Origin: Bimuria novae-zelandiae CBS 107.79
Taxonomy: Eukaryota > Ascomycota > Dothideomycetes > Pleosporales > Didymosphaeriaceae
Assembly (NCBI GenBank): GCA_010015655.1
Contig: ML976676.1
Location: forward strand, 786,208-850,207
Direction: 5' to 3'
DNA length: 64,000 bases
A program made the translations under genes and the position numbers. Shown here one piece after another: positions 22,152 to 35,027 of this stretch (position 1 is its first letter; the number at the start of each line of letters is the position of its first letter). The notes under the pieces are model-generated. The model did no database searches. It saw only the letters and a program-made list of their open reading frames with translations, and was not told where the DNA came from.

Positions 22152-23674
22152 ATGAACCTGTCGCTGGTTGACCCGTTCGTCCTCGCGCAGGACTGTCCCG
22201 AAGTCATCACCGGCCGTTTGCGTGAGTAACCACTCTTCATTCCGTCGGCACCGCGACTGACACGCCCCGCAGGCAGCGGCCATTCGACGTCCATCCGCTT
22301 CAGCCACCGCGGCGACCTGCTTGCTTCGGGGCGGGTAGGCAGCAATTCCTGTCCACCATTAGCGCACCAGGCTAACAATAGCAGCACGATGGCATCGTGG
22401 TCGTCTTCGACATCGAGACCAACGGCGTCGCGCGCAAGCTGCGCGGCCACACGCGCCAGATCCAGTCGCTGAGCTGGTCCACCAACGACCGCTTTCTGCT
22501 CAGCGCCGGCCAGGACTGGAAGTGCGTGCTCTGGGACCTCAAGGATGGCTCCCGCGTGCGCACCGTTCGCTTCGAGTCGGCCATCTTCATCGCAGAGCTG
22601 CACCCGAAGAACCACATGATGTTTGCGGCCGCCCTCTTCGAAGACCAGCCCGTGCTGGTGGACATGTCTGACGAACTGCCGAAGAAGCACACGCTTCCTA
22701 CCACGCCCCGCCGCCCGCCGACCGACAAGAACGAGAAGAAAGCTGCCCAGGATGCAAAGCAGACGACCACCGTGACCGTCTTCACGCCCTCCGCCGAACA
22801 CATTCTCGCGGGCACAAACAAGGGCTGGCTAAATATCATCGATGCCAGGACGTTCGAGCTGCTACACTCATATCGCCCTACCAACTCGCTCATAGTGTTG
22901 ATTCGCATGTCACAATCCGGGAGGGACGTCGTGCTCAATTCTAGCGACAGAATCATCCGGACCTTTGTCCTTCCAGACCTCAGCGACCCAAAGCTCGACT
23001 TCAACGAACTGCAACTCACTGTGCAGCACAAGTTCCAGGATCTCGTCCAGCGCCTCTCCTGGAACCACGTCACCTTTAGCTCAGCGGGCGACTACGTTGC
23101 AGCGACAACGTATATGAACCACCATGTCTACATCTGGGAACGCGGGCAAGGCAGTCTCGTCAAGATTCTCGAGGGCACGAAGGAGGAACTATCCGTGGTG
23201 GAATGGCATCCGTTCCGGCCTTTCGTCGCTGCTATTGGCGTCGATTCCGGCCGCGTCTGGCTCTGGTCCATCCTGCAACCCCAACGCTGGTCCGCCCTAG
23301 CCCCGGACTTTGTCGAAGTGGAGGAGAATGTGGAGTACATTGAGAAGGAAGACGAATTCGATATCCAGCCGGCTGAGGAGCTTCACAAACGGAGGCTGGA
23401 CCAGGAAGACGAAGAGGTCGATGTGCTCACCGTTGATCCGGTCAAGACCAGCACTCAGCACGAGCCGGGCGAATTCAGGATGCCCGTGTTGCTGGATATC
23501 GAAGCCAGCGACAGCGAGGATGAAATTGTGGCTATTGGGGCTGGGCAGTTTAGGCGGCGCAGTCCTGGCGCGGGAAGGGAATACATGAACGATGACGAGG
23601 TGAGCGTGAGCGCTGATGAGGCGAGGAGAACTAACGGGACTTCGACGACCGGGACGAAGCGGCGGAGGGCGTGA
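22152..23674 (+). CDS. SWD1: COMPASS complex WD40 subunit Swd1 (RBBP5 homologue)
   Basis: Exons 22152-22221, 22273-22334 and 22385-23674 (introns 51 and 50 nt) give 473 residues. The start MNLSLVDPFVLAQDCPEVIT is characteristic of Swd1/RBBP5. WD repeats follow from about residue 25: GHSTSIRFSHRGDLLASGR, GHTRQIQSLSWSTNDRFLLSAGQDWKC..WD, then FTPSAEHILAGTNKGWLNIID, and later SVVEWHPFRPFVAAIGVDSGRVWLW. The acidic tail (EVEENVEYIEKEDEFDIQPAEE, DIEASDSEDEIVAIG) contains the segments which in RBBP5 activate the methyltransferase and contact Ash2/Bre2 (family knowledge). Swd1 is a core scaffold of the Set1 H3K4 methyltransferase complex in the nucleus. The second intron ends TAGCAG, a tandem acceptor that could add one Gln. 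Confidence 0.92.
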
Positions 23675-24131
23675 TGACCTGTCGCCGGGTCTACACTGCA
23701 CTACATATGGGCTCCAAAGCGCGCTACGGACAGCTTGCACATGCGAAGTTGGCACATTGCGTCGTCTCAAACCTGGTGGCGGACGGATTTCCCGCCATCG
23801 CTATCTGGATGCTATTTCTATTGCGCCATATGTAATTTCGGATATAGTGCGCTCTTGCGCTCCTCAGGTATGCACATGCAGAAGAATAAAAGTACTTCTT
23901 CGGCAGGCTCAAGGCGGTGACGCAATTACACTAGAACATAATTTGAGATATCCAGCCAAAATAAGATTGTTCGAGTGCGGTGTGATTCGATTCGCGAATT
24001 TAATGACTTGGTTAAATCGCTACCAGTGCAACAACACTGTTTAACAGCATCCCCCCCCCCCCCCCCCTGTTCAGCAGTACCCCCTTTACGCAACATAATC
24101 AGCTTTTCTTTATTGCATATACATACAACTA
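23675..24131. repeat. 3' flank of SWD1 with a 17-C homopolymer
   Basis: Falling GC after SWD1, then a run of 17 C at 24051-24067, then AT-rich sequence. No gene seen. The homopolymer length is likely unreliable. From about 24090 the sequence resembles the reverse complement of 5880-5915, so the repeat edge begins here. Confidence 0.6.
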
Positions 24132-24184
24132 AGTTCCCTCACTGCGTTAACACTCCTGGAAGGAAATCCAGGCGTAGTTCTTAT
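24132..24184 (-). repeat. right arm of the 18-kb-spaced inverted repeat
   Basis: Reverse complement of 5827-5879 with about three differences (shared GAACTACGCCTGG and CCAGGAGTGTTAACGCAGTG). It lies right at the start of the large transposon block. See the partner entry at 5827. Confidence 0.8.
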
Positions 24185-24212
24185 CTATTAAATGACTCTG
24201 TTAATAGGTTGG

Positions 24213-24938
24213 CAAGCTGAGGTATTTAAGAGTTTGCTGACATACGGTGTAGGGCCTATGAGATCTGCGCCGGGTTTGGGTGAAGTACTTATATAAAGTA
24301 AGCTAAGGCAGCAAGTCCGTATTAAGCTATTTTAAAAGCCTTTATCTAAACACTTTCTTAAAGGAGATAGCTATTAGTATTATAACGTTTAATAATACTA
24401 TAATGCTTAACCTGCCAGATAGAATAGATCCTAAATAATAGGAGGTATATAGTTAGATTATAGAGACCTTTTAACTAGAAATACTTTAACAAGATATTCT
24501 CTAATAAGTAATGCACGATAATATCCTATATAAGAAGCTTAATAATATATATTTTTAGAGAATCCTTAGCTATATGTTCCTATCTATTAATTAAAGGGTA
24601 ATACTATATAGTACTGCTGTCTCACGATAGGTGTAGAAGAAGTATAAGATTTATAAAAAGGATATAAAGATAGTGCTTTTTAAGGCTATTAGTAAGATCT
24701 ACTTATTATTTAGCGTCTAGACGAGTCGTAGGGAGAAGGCTTTAAATAGTATTATAGCTTACTTTATTAATAAGAATCTTCTATGCCAAACTATACATCT
24801 AGCCCTTTTAAAGATAGATAATACCTATAGTAGTAAGAATATAGCGACGTGTACGCTTAAAATTATTAAAGACTATAAATTTAAGAAGAATATTAGCTAC
24901 TTTATTCTTAATAATACCTCTTTAAATAATGTCGCCGC
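24213..24938 (+). mobile_element. hAT transposon, 5' part (RIP-decayed)
   Basis: From 24700 the plus strand reads, through RIP stops, as hAT transposase. A readable stretch is TSRREKALNSIIAYFINKN, followed by QTIHLALLKIDNTYSSKNIA and ISYFILNNTSLNNVAA, which matches the Trp/Thr-Ser and Asn-Asp-Asn blocks of the hAT catalytic region. The reading stops at 24938, where Gypsy B is inserted, and resumes at 46553. The 5' end is uncertain; a possible terminal repeat near 24213 was not confirmed by a target duplication. Confidence 0.75.
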
Positions 24939-25099
24939 TATAATGGGCAGCGTCCAGTTATTACCTTAGATCCTTAATCCTTAGTTATGCGAATCCTAGA
25001 TATATAAGTTTAACGCTTAAAGCTTAACTTTAGACTTTTTATTAAATTTATAAGTATTTTTTTAGTACATTTAGCTCCTTAAGCACCTAGCCCCTTATA
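24939..25099 (+). repeat. Gypsy B left LTR
   Basis: 161 bp, from TATAATGGGC (from TGTAATAGGC) to AGCCCCTTATA. It is the reverse complement of the Gypsy A LTRs apart from transition changes. Confidence 0.88.
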
Positions 25100-25680
25100 T
25101 TAAATTTAATTACTTTTACCCGTCACGTGATAAGTAAATTATAATTATAATTATAGACTAAAGCTATAAAGTAGCACACAAAGTTAAAAGACTTATATAA
25201 ATAAATACTATAAAGGTAACGCCTAGACTTGCGAGAAGATAAAACCCTCATTAGTAAGTAATTAAAAAGGAGTCCTAATAAACACTTAATGCTAGTAAGA
25301 CTATCTTTACTAAATAAAGAAGTTATAGAAATAAGAATAAGACCTTTTACTAAAGGTCTACGTCTTAGTGCGAATAATTATATATAGTAAGCTATTAGCT
25401 TATAAAAAAGTAATAGCTAGAGAGATAAAAAGAGGGTTTCCTTATTTATAGCTAATTCCTAGGCATTAGGAGTTAGCGAGAATAAAATATAATAATTTTT
25501 AAGTAAAGCTAAAGTACTTATTAACCTTTAAGATACCTTCTAGACTCTATTATAAGAAGTAAGAGAACTAATTAAAAAAATATTAAACAAACGCTAAGAA
25601 CCATTAATAATATAATAATACTTCTAAGAAATAAATAGTACAAATTAGCTATTAAAAGTAGACTAATAAATAGAGCTACT

Positions 25681-25841
25681 TGTAAGGGGCCGGGTGCTTA
25701 AGGAGCCAAAGGTGCCAGAAGAATACTTATAAATTTAATAAAAAGTCTAAAGTTAAGCTTTGGGCGTTAAACTTATATATCTAGGGTTTACATAACTAAG
25801 GGTTAAGGATCTAAGGTAATAACTAGGCGTAGCCTATTATA
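25681..25841 (-). repeat. Gypsy A LTR (left)
   Basis: 161 bp starting TGTAAGGGGCCGGG and ending CCTATTATA. The paired LTR at 34867-35027 has the same length. Confidence 0.9.
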
Positions 25842-28800
25842 TACCTCTTTTCCCTTTATTAAGGGTAAAGAAAATCTTTGCGTTTTATCCTACTTATATA
25901 GCTTTACGATTATTTTATTATCTACTTATAATCCTCTTACTATTATAAACCTTTCACTAGTTCCGTTCTCGCGTGTCTAATTTTATATCCTTACTATAAG
26001 TAGTTACTATAGTAGTGTGTTTGCGCTAGTGCGTTTACTTATTATTATATATATAAAATTGCTTCTTACTTAGCCTCTAGACCTTACTTTTTTATACTTT
26101 CCTTTTTCTTAGCTTAACTTCGTGCGTAATAATATCTTACTTTTAACCTAGTCTTCTCTAACTTTGCAACCTAATTTCTCTTACTATTTTAATAAGAGAG
26201 CTAGCCCTTTACGTAATAGCTATATAATAAGGACGCCTAAGCGTTAGAGGCGTGCTACTAACTTTAATAATAAAATAAAAAAAGACCTGTCACTATTATA
26301 ATTACCTAATTACTAACTTAAGAAGACTACGCTCTTTTAAAATAAGGCTACTATTTTTAACGCTAGCGTAATCCTTTTTAGTTAGCTTATTAAGAAGTTT
26401 AGTCCTTTTAAAGATTATAAAGTAAGTTTTAGATTTTTTTTACGCTTTCTTTACATCTTTCTACTTTTTAACTTACCTTTTTACTTTTTTAACCTTCTTT
26501 TTAGTTCTTTATTAGCCTGGGTGTGCGCACTTATTAACTTAATAAGCTTAGCTCTTAAGGTCTAATCTTACTACGCGTAATAATTAAGCACTAGTATATT
26601 AACTACGTTACCTATAAACGCGTCTATTAGTAGGTGCTAGTAGGTAAAATAGCGTTATGTAAGGAGTGCTATACCTATAAGCTTACTAGCTACACTAGAT
26701 AAGTATGCTTTAGTCTAGCTCGTTTTAAATAACTTTAAGATATACTCTACTAACTTCTTCCCTTACTTAGATTTAGCCTGTCCTTAATAAAGTTAGTCGC
26801 GAAAAGTTTACTAATATTATAATTATTAGTGTAAGCTACCTTATAAATAAGATTTTAAAGAGTAGCTAAAAATAAAAGACCTTTTTTACTAATCTTAACG
26901 CGTTCTATTCTGCTTATAAAGTTATTATTATTAATTACTATACCTCCTTTAAGAGTAAGACTACTACTACTTTAGGCCTTATTACTTTTTCCTTTAAGGC
27001 CGTTTAGCTCTTAGAGCGTATTACTATTATAATTAAGAAAACTTTTAACCTTCTTTAAATTTATGCTACTAACTTTAAAGCATTCTATTAAAAATATAAA
27101 AACCTTTTTATAAGTTTTTTTTAAATAATAAAGCTATTTTTAAAGGCTAATATTATATAGCTTTCTAGTAAGTTCGTGGTAGTAGATAAGGGTATTATAA
27201 TAAATAGTTTCTAGATAATAAATAATGTCCTCGCGGGAGCTAATATGCCTACTTAAGCCTAGTAGGGCTTACGCTAGTAGTTTTAGGCTATTATAATTAA
27301 GAAGTGCTTAAGTAAGGAGGATAATAGCTTCCATAACCCTAGTAGTATATTAAAGGGTAGAGAAGTAAACCTAAATATTATTAAAAAAGTTTTACTATTT
27401 CTTTAGTAATTAAAATTTTTTTTTAACCTAGTTCCTTTCTCCTTTTTACTTTAGTTTGCTTTTAAGGCTTACTTCTTTTATAAGGGTTATTCCTTATTAC
27501 TATAAGAATTATTTAGTCCTCTTATTATTCCTAGTAGTTTTAAAGGTTTTTTAAGTTATTTCTTTAAAATTTCTTCTTAACTTTTTTTCTTAATACTTAA
27601 TTTTATCTTCTAATAATATTATTCTTACCCTTATTTTAGATACCTTTATCTAGCTAGGTTCATTAACTTAGCGAGGCAGGCATCGTAGAGCCTCCTTTAG
27701 GCCCTAATAGAAGTAGATTTAGGGGATATAGCGGTAAAATCTTATTAAGAGTTTTCTATTATAATTTTAATATAGCTTAGTAAACTTCTCTTAATCGTTT
27801 AACGTAGTAGCTTAATTAAGATTTTTATAAAATTTCTAAGTTCTTTAAGAGTAGTTTTTTTTATTATACTAGGTATTGTACTTTCTTGCCTTTACAGGAC
27901 TAGCGTTTTTTATATATATTAATTATACTATACTTCTCTTCCCCCTCTTTTATTATAATTACTTCAGGCTAGGCGTTATTAGTGGTTTAGCTAAAAAGAA
28001 AGTTTAATAAGGCTAACTTTAGCTTATTTACGTAGAACCTTAGGTGCATGTTTGGCAGGATATCTAGTTTTATTACGTAAGAGTTTATTACCTTCTTTAT
28101 AGTAAACTTTCCTTACTTTTAGTTAAGCTTCCTACTTAAATATTAGTTTTAGAGGTAGTCCTTATACTTTAGCTATACTTTATCTCTTTCCTTTAAAAAT
28201 AAAGCGTTTTTATATTAATGGTTCGCTAGGCACTCTTATTCTTATTAGGCTATTATTATTTTTACCTAGGTAAAGTTAAAAACCTTTTTAAACTTTTTTA
28301 TTATTACCTTCGTGGCCTTCTTTACGTTAGTTTTAAGCTCTAAGGCTAATCTCTATACTCTAAAGTTCTTAACTAGTTTAATGTTCTAGCCGTAGGATAG
28401 GAAAAATAGGCTAACTTTTATTAATATAGCTTTTTGCCCTTTAATAGCTATTTAAGCTATAAGAAGCTACTTTATCTAATTATTTTATTACTAGTTATAG
28501 TACGCCTAGAGGTAGGCTTTAAGGATAGAGTTTATTTATTCTATCTACCTATCTATTTCTAGGTGCTTTACTATAGATAGTATTTAGTTAATACCTGCTT
28601 ATTTATAGAGTGTAGTTTAAAATTTGCTTATAAATTGTCTCCCGCGATCCGATATAATAGAGGAGGGGAAAAAGTAGTCTACTACCTAGTATTAAAAGAA
28701 CGCTATTATAACTATAGGTATATTAAAATTTAGGAGACTAATAAACTTAGGGTCCTTACTAAGTTTATTTATAATTATTATAATATTCGTGTAGCTATTG

Positions 28801-30973
28801 CTTTTAGGTATGACAGTAATAAAGTCTATTATAATATTCTTCTATCCTTATTTAGGTAGTAGTAAAAGCTTTAGCGGGCCCTATTTTGCTTCTCTTTATA
28901 GTTTAGTTCTTCTATAAATATTATAGTTCTTAATGTACTACCTTACTTAGTTAGATATCTCTAGGAAGAAGTAGTCTTAAGTAAGAATTTTATAAGTATT
29001 TTCTTATCTTAAGTATCTTAAAGCTAGGGAACTATACGCAACCGCTATTAGCTTTATTTATAAAAGTTTTAATTTTAGTATTTATTATCTTAATCTATAG
29101 CATAAGTACCCTTAGTTATCTATACTATATTCTAAGATACTAATAAATAACTTTTACCTAGGTTTAAACTTCCTAAGCCCGTTCTTAATATAGGCCTTTA
29201 TCTTGCTATACGCGCTATCTTTATCGCGTTCTGCCTCTTACTATATAGTATTAAAGTCTAGTTTACGTCGCTTGATAGGGCTATCGCCTCCTTAAAGGGT
29301 TAATATAGGTAGTTTAAGGCGTATTAGGTAAGTAAGCACTAGGTTCTTGTCTATTTTAGTATAGTTAGGTTCCTCTATAGTAGTAGGTATTTAGGGGATA
29401 AAAGACTTTAAGCTATTTCTTTTAGTAGTCTTTTAAAAAAGCGTAAAGTATCTTAACTTTAATTTATTATCTTTACTATCCTTTAGTAGGTTTTAGTCCC
29501 TCTAGGAGAGGGCGTTTACCTTAGAGTTTACTAATCCTAGTTTATATATAAATATTATATTAATATAGCTAAGTGTGTTTACTTATTAAACGTATTGTTT
29601 GTCTAATCTTCGTTTAGTAACGAAATACGTAAGGTTCTTATAATTAGTATAGACTATAAGGTACTTTACTACTTAATATATATAGTCCTATTTATTTATA
29701 TATTTAATAACTATAAGTATCTTTTTATCGTAGATAGCGTAGTTATATTCTGCCAGGCTATTCTTTACTAAGAAGTAAGCTACTAGGCGCAGAATCTTAT
29801 TATTATTATGCTAAGAAAAGTATTTCCTAATTAACTAGCTAAAGGCGTCTACTTCTAGTACTAATTCTTATTTAGGGTTAAATTAGGCTAGCGCAGGATC
29901 TATATAAAATACTATCTTTAGAAAGTTAAATACGTGCTACTACTCTTATCCCTAGATAAATTCTACTCCTTTACTAGTAAGCTTTATAAGGGGGCTTACT
30001 ATGCTAGAGAAGTCTTATATAAATCTTTAATAAAAGTTTATAAAGCTTATAAAGTTCTAGACTCCCTTTACTAAAGTTAGTAGCTTTTATTTTTAAATTA
30101 TTTAGACTTTATCTAGGTCTATGCTTACGCCCTTATTAACTTTTATAATAAATTTAAGGTACTTAGTCTTTTTAATGTAGAAACTAAATCTTTTAATATC
30201 TAAGTATAGTTTTATAGCCCCTAACTTCTAGATTACGGTACGTACTTTCTTTTTATAGTCTTTTTAGCTACTGCTAGAGAAGATAAAAACGTTATTTATA
30301 TACGCTAAGTAGTAGTTATTAAGGTACTCCTTTAGCACCTAATTAATATACTACTAGAACGTACTTAGCGCTTTAGCTAGGGTAAAAGAAACTACTAGCT
30401 ACTTATAAAAACTAAATTAGGTTTTAAATACTATCTTCTATTCCTTGCCTTTTACTATTTAAAGCTTATAAAAGACTTAAATTATATTAAGTTTACTAAA
30501 CTATTTAGCCTTTACGAGGAGCTAAAGGGTCTTACTAATTAATAATAAAAAGTACTAGTCTTTTTTTAAAATAGCGTTTAAGACTTAATAATTAACGTAA
30601 AAGCGTAGTCCTTTACTAGGTTTTTTAGTAAATAATACTAAGGCGGCGGTGCTAGACTTATTTACCTAAATAAAGCCTTTATTTAAGTATTTAGTAAGCT
30701 TTTTTTAAAGGACGAGCAACTCTTCGCAAGACATATTAAATAGAAGGCTATAGGGGATTTTTAGGGTCTTACTATCTTTTTCTATAAGAGGGATAAAAAG
30801 ATCCACTCTAGATCTATAGTGCGGGGGGAGCTTATTAGCTTGTTCTTTATAAAAGATACGCTATAAGTCCTTAAAAGCTTTAAGTAGTAACTTTTATAGA
30901 TTTACCTTTAGCTTGCGGGTTAACGCCTTCTATATATTTTTTATTAATATAAAAAATACCTTAATGTGTTTTA

Positions 30974-32806
30974 TAAGCGAGCGGCCCATACAAGCGAGCG
31001 GCCCACCCCCACCAACTTTTTATACCTTTATAGCAACCTATCTTAACAACACAATAAGATAATAGTATATAATTGCTATACTAGATTAAATAGTATCTAT
31101 AATATCGTTCTTGCATGTTCGCATGTTATGGCCAGTCTTCTTGCAGCGGCTGCAGCGTGTTAAAGCCTGCCGATTAGCACCTGATCGCGCCTTATCTTGA
31201 CGTATTTCTACCTCTATCTGCTACTTAACATCCTTTTAAGCGATAATCTTCTCTGCTTTTGCCTTTGTTAAGGTACCCTGCCTCTAGATCCGCTTCTTTT
31301 TGCGCTATTTACGCGTTATGGCGGCCTTATTAGCCTTCTTAAGCCTCGCGATCCGATCGCGCATAAGCGTACTTTCGTAAGCTATTACCTTAGCGCCCTT
31401 TTTAAGCTAATTAAGCGCTATAATAATAGAAGTAGGTAATAAGCTTTTATACCTTTAAATTCTATTATAAATTAATATTAATTAAGCCTCTAGCTCGCGC
31501 GCGTTACTTGGTGTTTTAGCTTTCTAAAGGGTAACCTCTAGTAGAGGCGGCGTCGGCGTACGAAGCTTAACATTAAGCTTTAATATTACTACCTCTAGGT
31601 CGTGTGGGACTAGGCTAGCGCCTCGAAAGCTTACGCAGATATTTTCCTTTATAATTAACTACTTATAGGCTACGCAAAAGGCTAGTAGGAACTCTAGCTT
31701 CGTGATATAGTTAATATAGTCGCGTATTAGGCTTTTAATCTAGCGGCTATACGCGCGCTTTAACGGCGAAAAGTAGCTAACGTTAAGTAGCTATAGGAGG
31801 TGTAACGAATATAGTAGTATATAAAAAGTATAGATATTATTCTCCTTGCAGAGCTCTTAAAATTTAAGCAAGTTATAGCTCTTATAGCTATTAAGTATAA
31901 GTAGCTAGCGCGCGCCTACCCTACACTTTACTATATACTTAATAAAGTGCCTTAGCCACTCTACTCTAAGCTTATTAGTAGTCTAGCTATTATTACTAAT
32001 AGCGAAAGCCTAGTCGCACGGTATATTATCGTCCTGGTACTAGGTAGAGAGGTAATACTAGCCAGCGAAGATAATAAAGGGCGGGATCGCCTAGCTAGCA
32101 GCGCTAATTCCATAGATTGCTATAGTCTACCCACGATTACCTGGCTAGATAGCCTTTAGCCTGCCGCGTCTCTCTAAGCCTGTAATAACAAGCTAAGATA
32201 ATATCTTACCCATCATAAAACTAGTCTTGTTAAAGTTATAGGTATCCTTATTATAGATACTATAGGTAGCCTTTGTGCGCGCTATAAGCTCGAACCAAGC
32301 TCTAATAGCATCTAGATCCTTACATAGAGCTCTCTGCTAATTATACAGTCAATTAAATCGTATAGTAAGATAATTTATTCGCTTAATAAAGTTGCGCGGC
32401 TACTACTTGCTAACCTGTCTAGCGCCTCGCTTAGCGAGTAGCTTATCCGCTATATCTTGCATAGCACTTAGCGTGGGCAGAAATCCTCGCGAATCTAGGT
32501 TAAGTATATGCCTGATAATTACCTCCTCTTCTATTTTAGTAAGCTTTTTTAATTTAGGCTAGTAATTACGTCGCGCAGCAATTCTAGCGCGTTAGCGTTA
32601 AAGTATTATTTAGGGGATAGTAAATATGTGTGCTACACCTCTTATAGACTAAATTTAGTTTTAATTAATAGCTAAGATTGCAAGATGTATATCAGCCTTA
32701 GCAGAGGCTAGTTAGGCCTAAATTGGGGGCGCCATAGTAGGTAGAAGTTTATGTGCTGCAAAAAGTTGGTGGGGTGGGCCGCTCGCTTGTATGGGCCGCT
32801 CGCTTA
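30974..32806 (-). mobile_element. pogo/Fot1-type DNA transposon 1 (RIP-decayed)
   Basis: An 1833-bp element flanked by TA duplications (30972-30973, 32807-32808). Terminal inverted repeats of about 48 bp start TAAGCGAGCGGCCCATACAA and contain an internal direct repeat of AAGCGAGCGGCCCA. The minus strand reads as a CENP-B/DDE_1 transposase. The first catalytic Asp block is YNFNKTSFMMG (family YNFDKTGF, so Asp to Asn), followed by TIAIYGISAAS and AIPPFIIFAG. A C-terminal zinc knuckle RCSRCKKTGHNMRTC follows. In-frame TAG codons sit where the family has Trp or Gln. It is inactive, inserted in Gypsy A. Confidence 0.9.
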
Positions 32807-34866
32807 TAAAACATGTTAGCCTTATTTCTTAGACGTTAATTACGCTAATCTAGGGCTATAAAGGCTATAGCTAATACCCTTTAGGGCTTTATTAATAGTT
32901 TTTTACTTTCTTAGTTACGGATGCGGGTGCCTAAACTTCTAATCTAGATTAATTTCTTTACTAGGGCTAGTTTAACCCTATTCTTTTTTATTTAGGTTAG
33001 GCTAAGGATTAGACTGTACAACCTGTCGTTAGGTAAGACGTATAGTTATATTAGTTCTATATAGCTATTAATATCTACTTTTAGTTAGACTACTTTACGT
33101 ACGAAGAGTCGCATGCTTCTAATACTAATAATCTCTTATAAATAGGATAGGTTTTTACGCTATAGGTAGGCTTTCGTTATAAATTTTACTAATATAAATC
33201 TAAAGGTTAAATAACGTAAATTAATTATTATTAATATAAATATAATGTTATTAATAAGTAAGTATACTATTATTAGTATTAAGTCTAGCTATAGCTTTTA
33301 AAAGTTATTAAAATTTATCTTTTGTCCTTTTCCTACTTCTACCTCCTAGCGGTGACTATTATAAAAAAGACCTAGTTTTTTAAATTAATAGAGGCTATAT
33401 TAAACTCTTTATTAAAGGATTTTTTAGTAGTAGGTATAGTGGCGCGAACTTGTGCTAGCTTTATTATAAGTAAAAGTTTACACTACTTTACGCGGTGGCC
33501 TGTATTTCTATAATAAAAATAAGAACTATTCTTCTTACGGGTTTCTATTACCTCGCGCGACACCTACGTGGCTTATTTCTAGGTATTACTAGATCTGTGT
33601 CCTGTGGTTCTATCTATTACTTAGTGTCTTCTATTTTAGCTTTGTTAGCCAGACATCCTTCTAAGGTTAGCTTAGGTAGGTTCCTAATCTATCTTGTCTA
33701 GTGCCTTATTCTTAGTAGAAAACTTTAGTAACTATAATATATTTTAGAAGAAGTTTTTTTTAAATCTTATTAACTTTTTTATAGACTCTTTATAGGTCCT
33801 AATTATTATTTATATTTATTATAATTATTTAGTACTGTAAGTCCTTACAGAGGCTTTAAAGGTATAGGTTTTTTAAAATCTCTTAATTATGCTCCTTAGC
33901 TTCTATAGCATAGTTATTAAAGTTAAAATTAAAGTTATAAAGCTTGTAGTTCACTTATTATATTATAAGTAAGCGGTTACGCGTAATTTCTTTTATTAAG
34001 TAGTTATAAAAGTTATAGTCTAGTAGCTTCTAGAGGTTAGCTTTAGTGTATCTTAAGTAGTAGTCTAAGTATATAATTCCTACCGTCGCTGCACGTCCTG
34101 TTAATTAACTAATAATATATTCAAATATATTTCTAAGGTAGTCCCTATCCTTTAAGAGCTAATATTATATTATTATTTTAAAATAATAGTAATCTCGTCG
34201 TTTGCTATTAAAGTAGGCTAAGTTAAGGATTTTAGGGCGGTGGCTTTTTCCTTAGTTTAAGACAAGCTTTACTATTAATCTATTTAGTAACTTTATTTAT
34301 TAGTCTACTTTTAATACCTAATTTGTACCTCTTATCTCTTAGAAATATTATTATATTATTAGGGGTTCTTAGTACTTTTTTACTATTTTTTTAGTTAGTC
34401 TTCTTACTCCTTATAGTAAAGTTTAAAAAGTGTCTTAGAGGTTAATAAGTGCTTTAACCTTATTTAAGAATTATTATATTTTATTTTTGTTAGCTCCTAA
34501 TATCTAAAGTTTAGTTATAAATAGGGAGGCTATCCTTTTATTTCCTTAGCTATTACTCCTTTATAAGCTAATAGCTTACTACGCATAATCGTTCGCGCTA
34601 AAATATAGACTTTTAGTAAAATATCTTATTCTTATTTTTATAACTTTTTTATTTGGTAAAGATAATCTTGCTAGCGTTAAGTGTCTATTAAGTCTTCTTC
34701 TTAATTACTCGTTAGGGAGGGTTCTATCTCTTTATAAGTCTAGGCATTACCTTTATAGTATTTATCTACATAAGTCCTTTAACTTCGTGTGCTACTTTAT
34801 AGCTTTAGTCTATAATTATATTTAAAATTTACTTATCCCGCGATAAGTAAAAGTAATTAAATTTAA

Positions 34867-35027
34867 TATAAAGGGCTAGGTACTTAAGGTGCTAAAGGTG
34901 CTAAAAGAATACTTATAAATTTAATAAAAAGTCTAAAGTTAGGCTTTAGGCGTTAAACTTATATATTTGGGGTTCGCATAACCGAGGGTCAAGGATCCGA
35001 GGCAATAACTGGGCGTAGCCTATTACA
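34867..35027 (-). repeat. Gypsy A LTR (right)
   Basis: 161 bp from TATAAAGGGCTAGG to CCTATTACA, followed directly by the CTACT duplication and the resumption of Gypsy B. Confidence 0.9.

Larger units (their letters stand above)
25681..35027 (-). mobile_element. Gypsy A LTR retrotransposon nested in Gypsy B
   Basis: The LTRs 25681-25841 and 34867-35027 are both 161 bp, with a perfect 5-bp target duplication CTACT at 25676-25680 and 35028-35032. Coding sense is minus. The RT active site reads AYINNVFIFSS at about 30277-30309, where the family has YIDDVLIFS, so both catalytic Asp codons became Asn. RNase H (VAYF...DKKILIVIKY...YTNYKNLTYF) lies at about 29590-29800. Integrase-like sequence lies at 28600-29250 and a chromodomain-like block near 27780-27920, suggesting a chromovirus. 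Pogo-1 (30974-32806) interrupts it. All frames are broken by RIP stops. Confidence 0.9.

Noticed and set aside
21397..22155. 168-216-codon frames in the divergent promoter
   Set aside because: Ala/Pro/Arg-rich frames on both strands from GC-rich DNA that also overlap the RPB1 and SWD1 starts.
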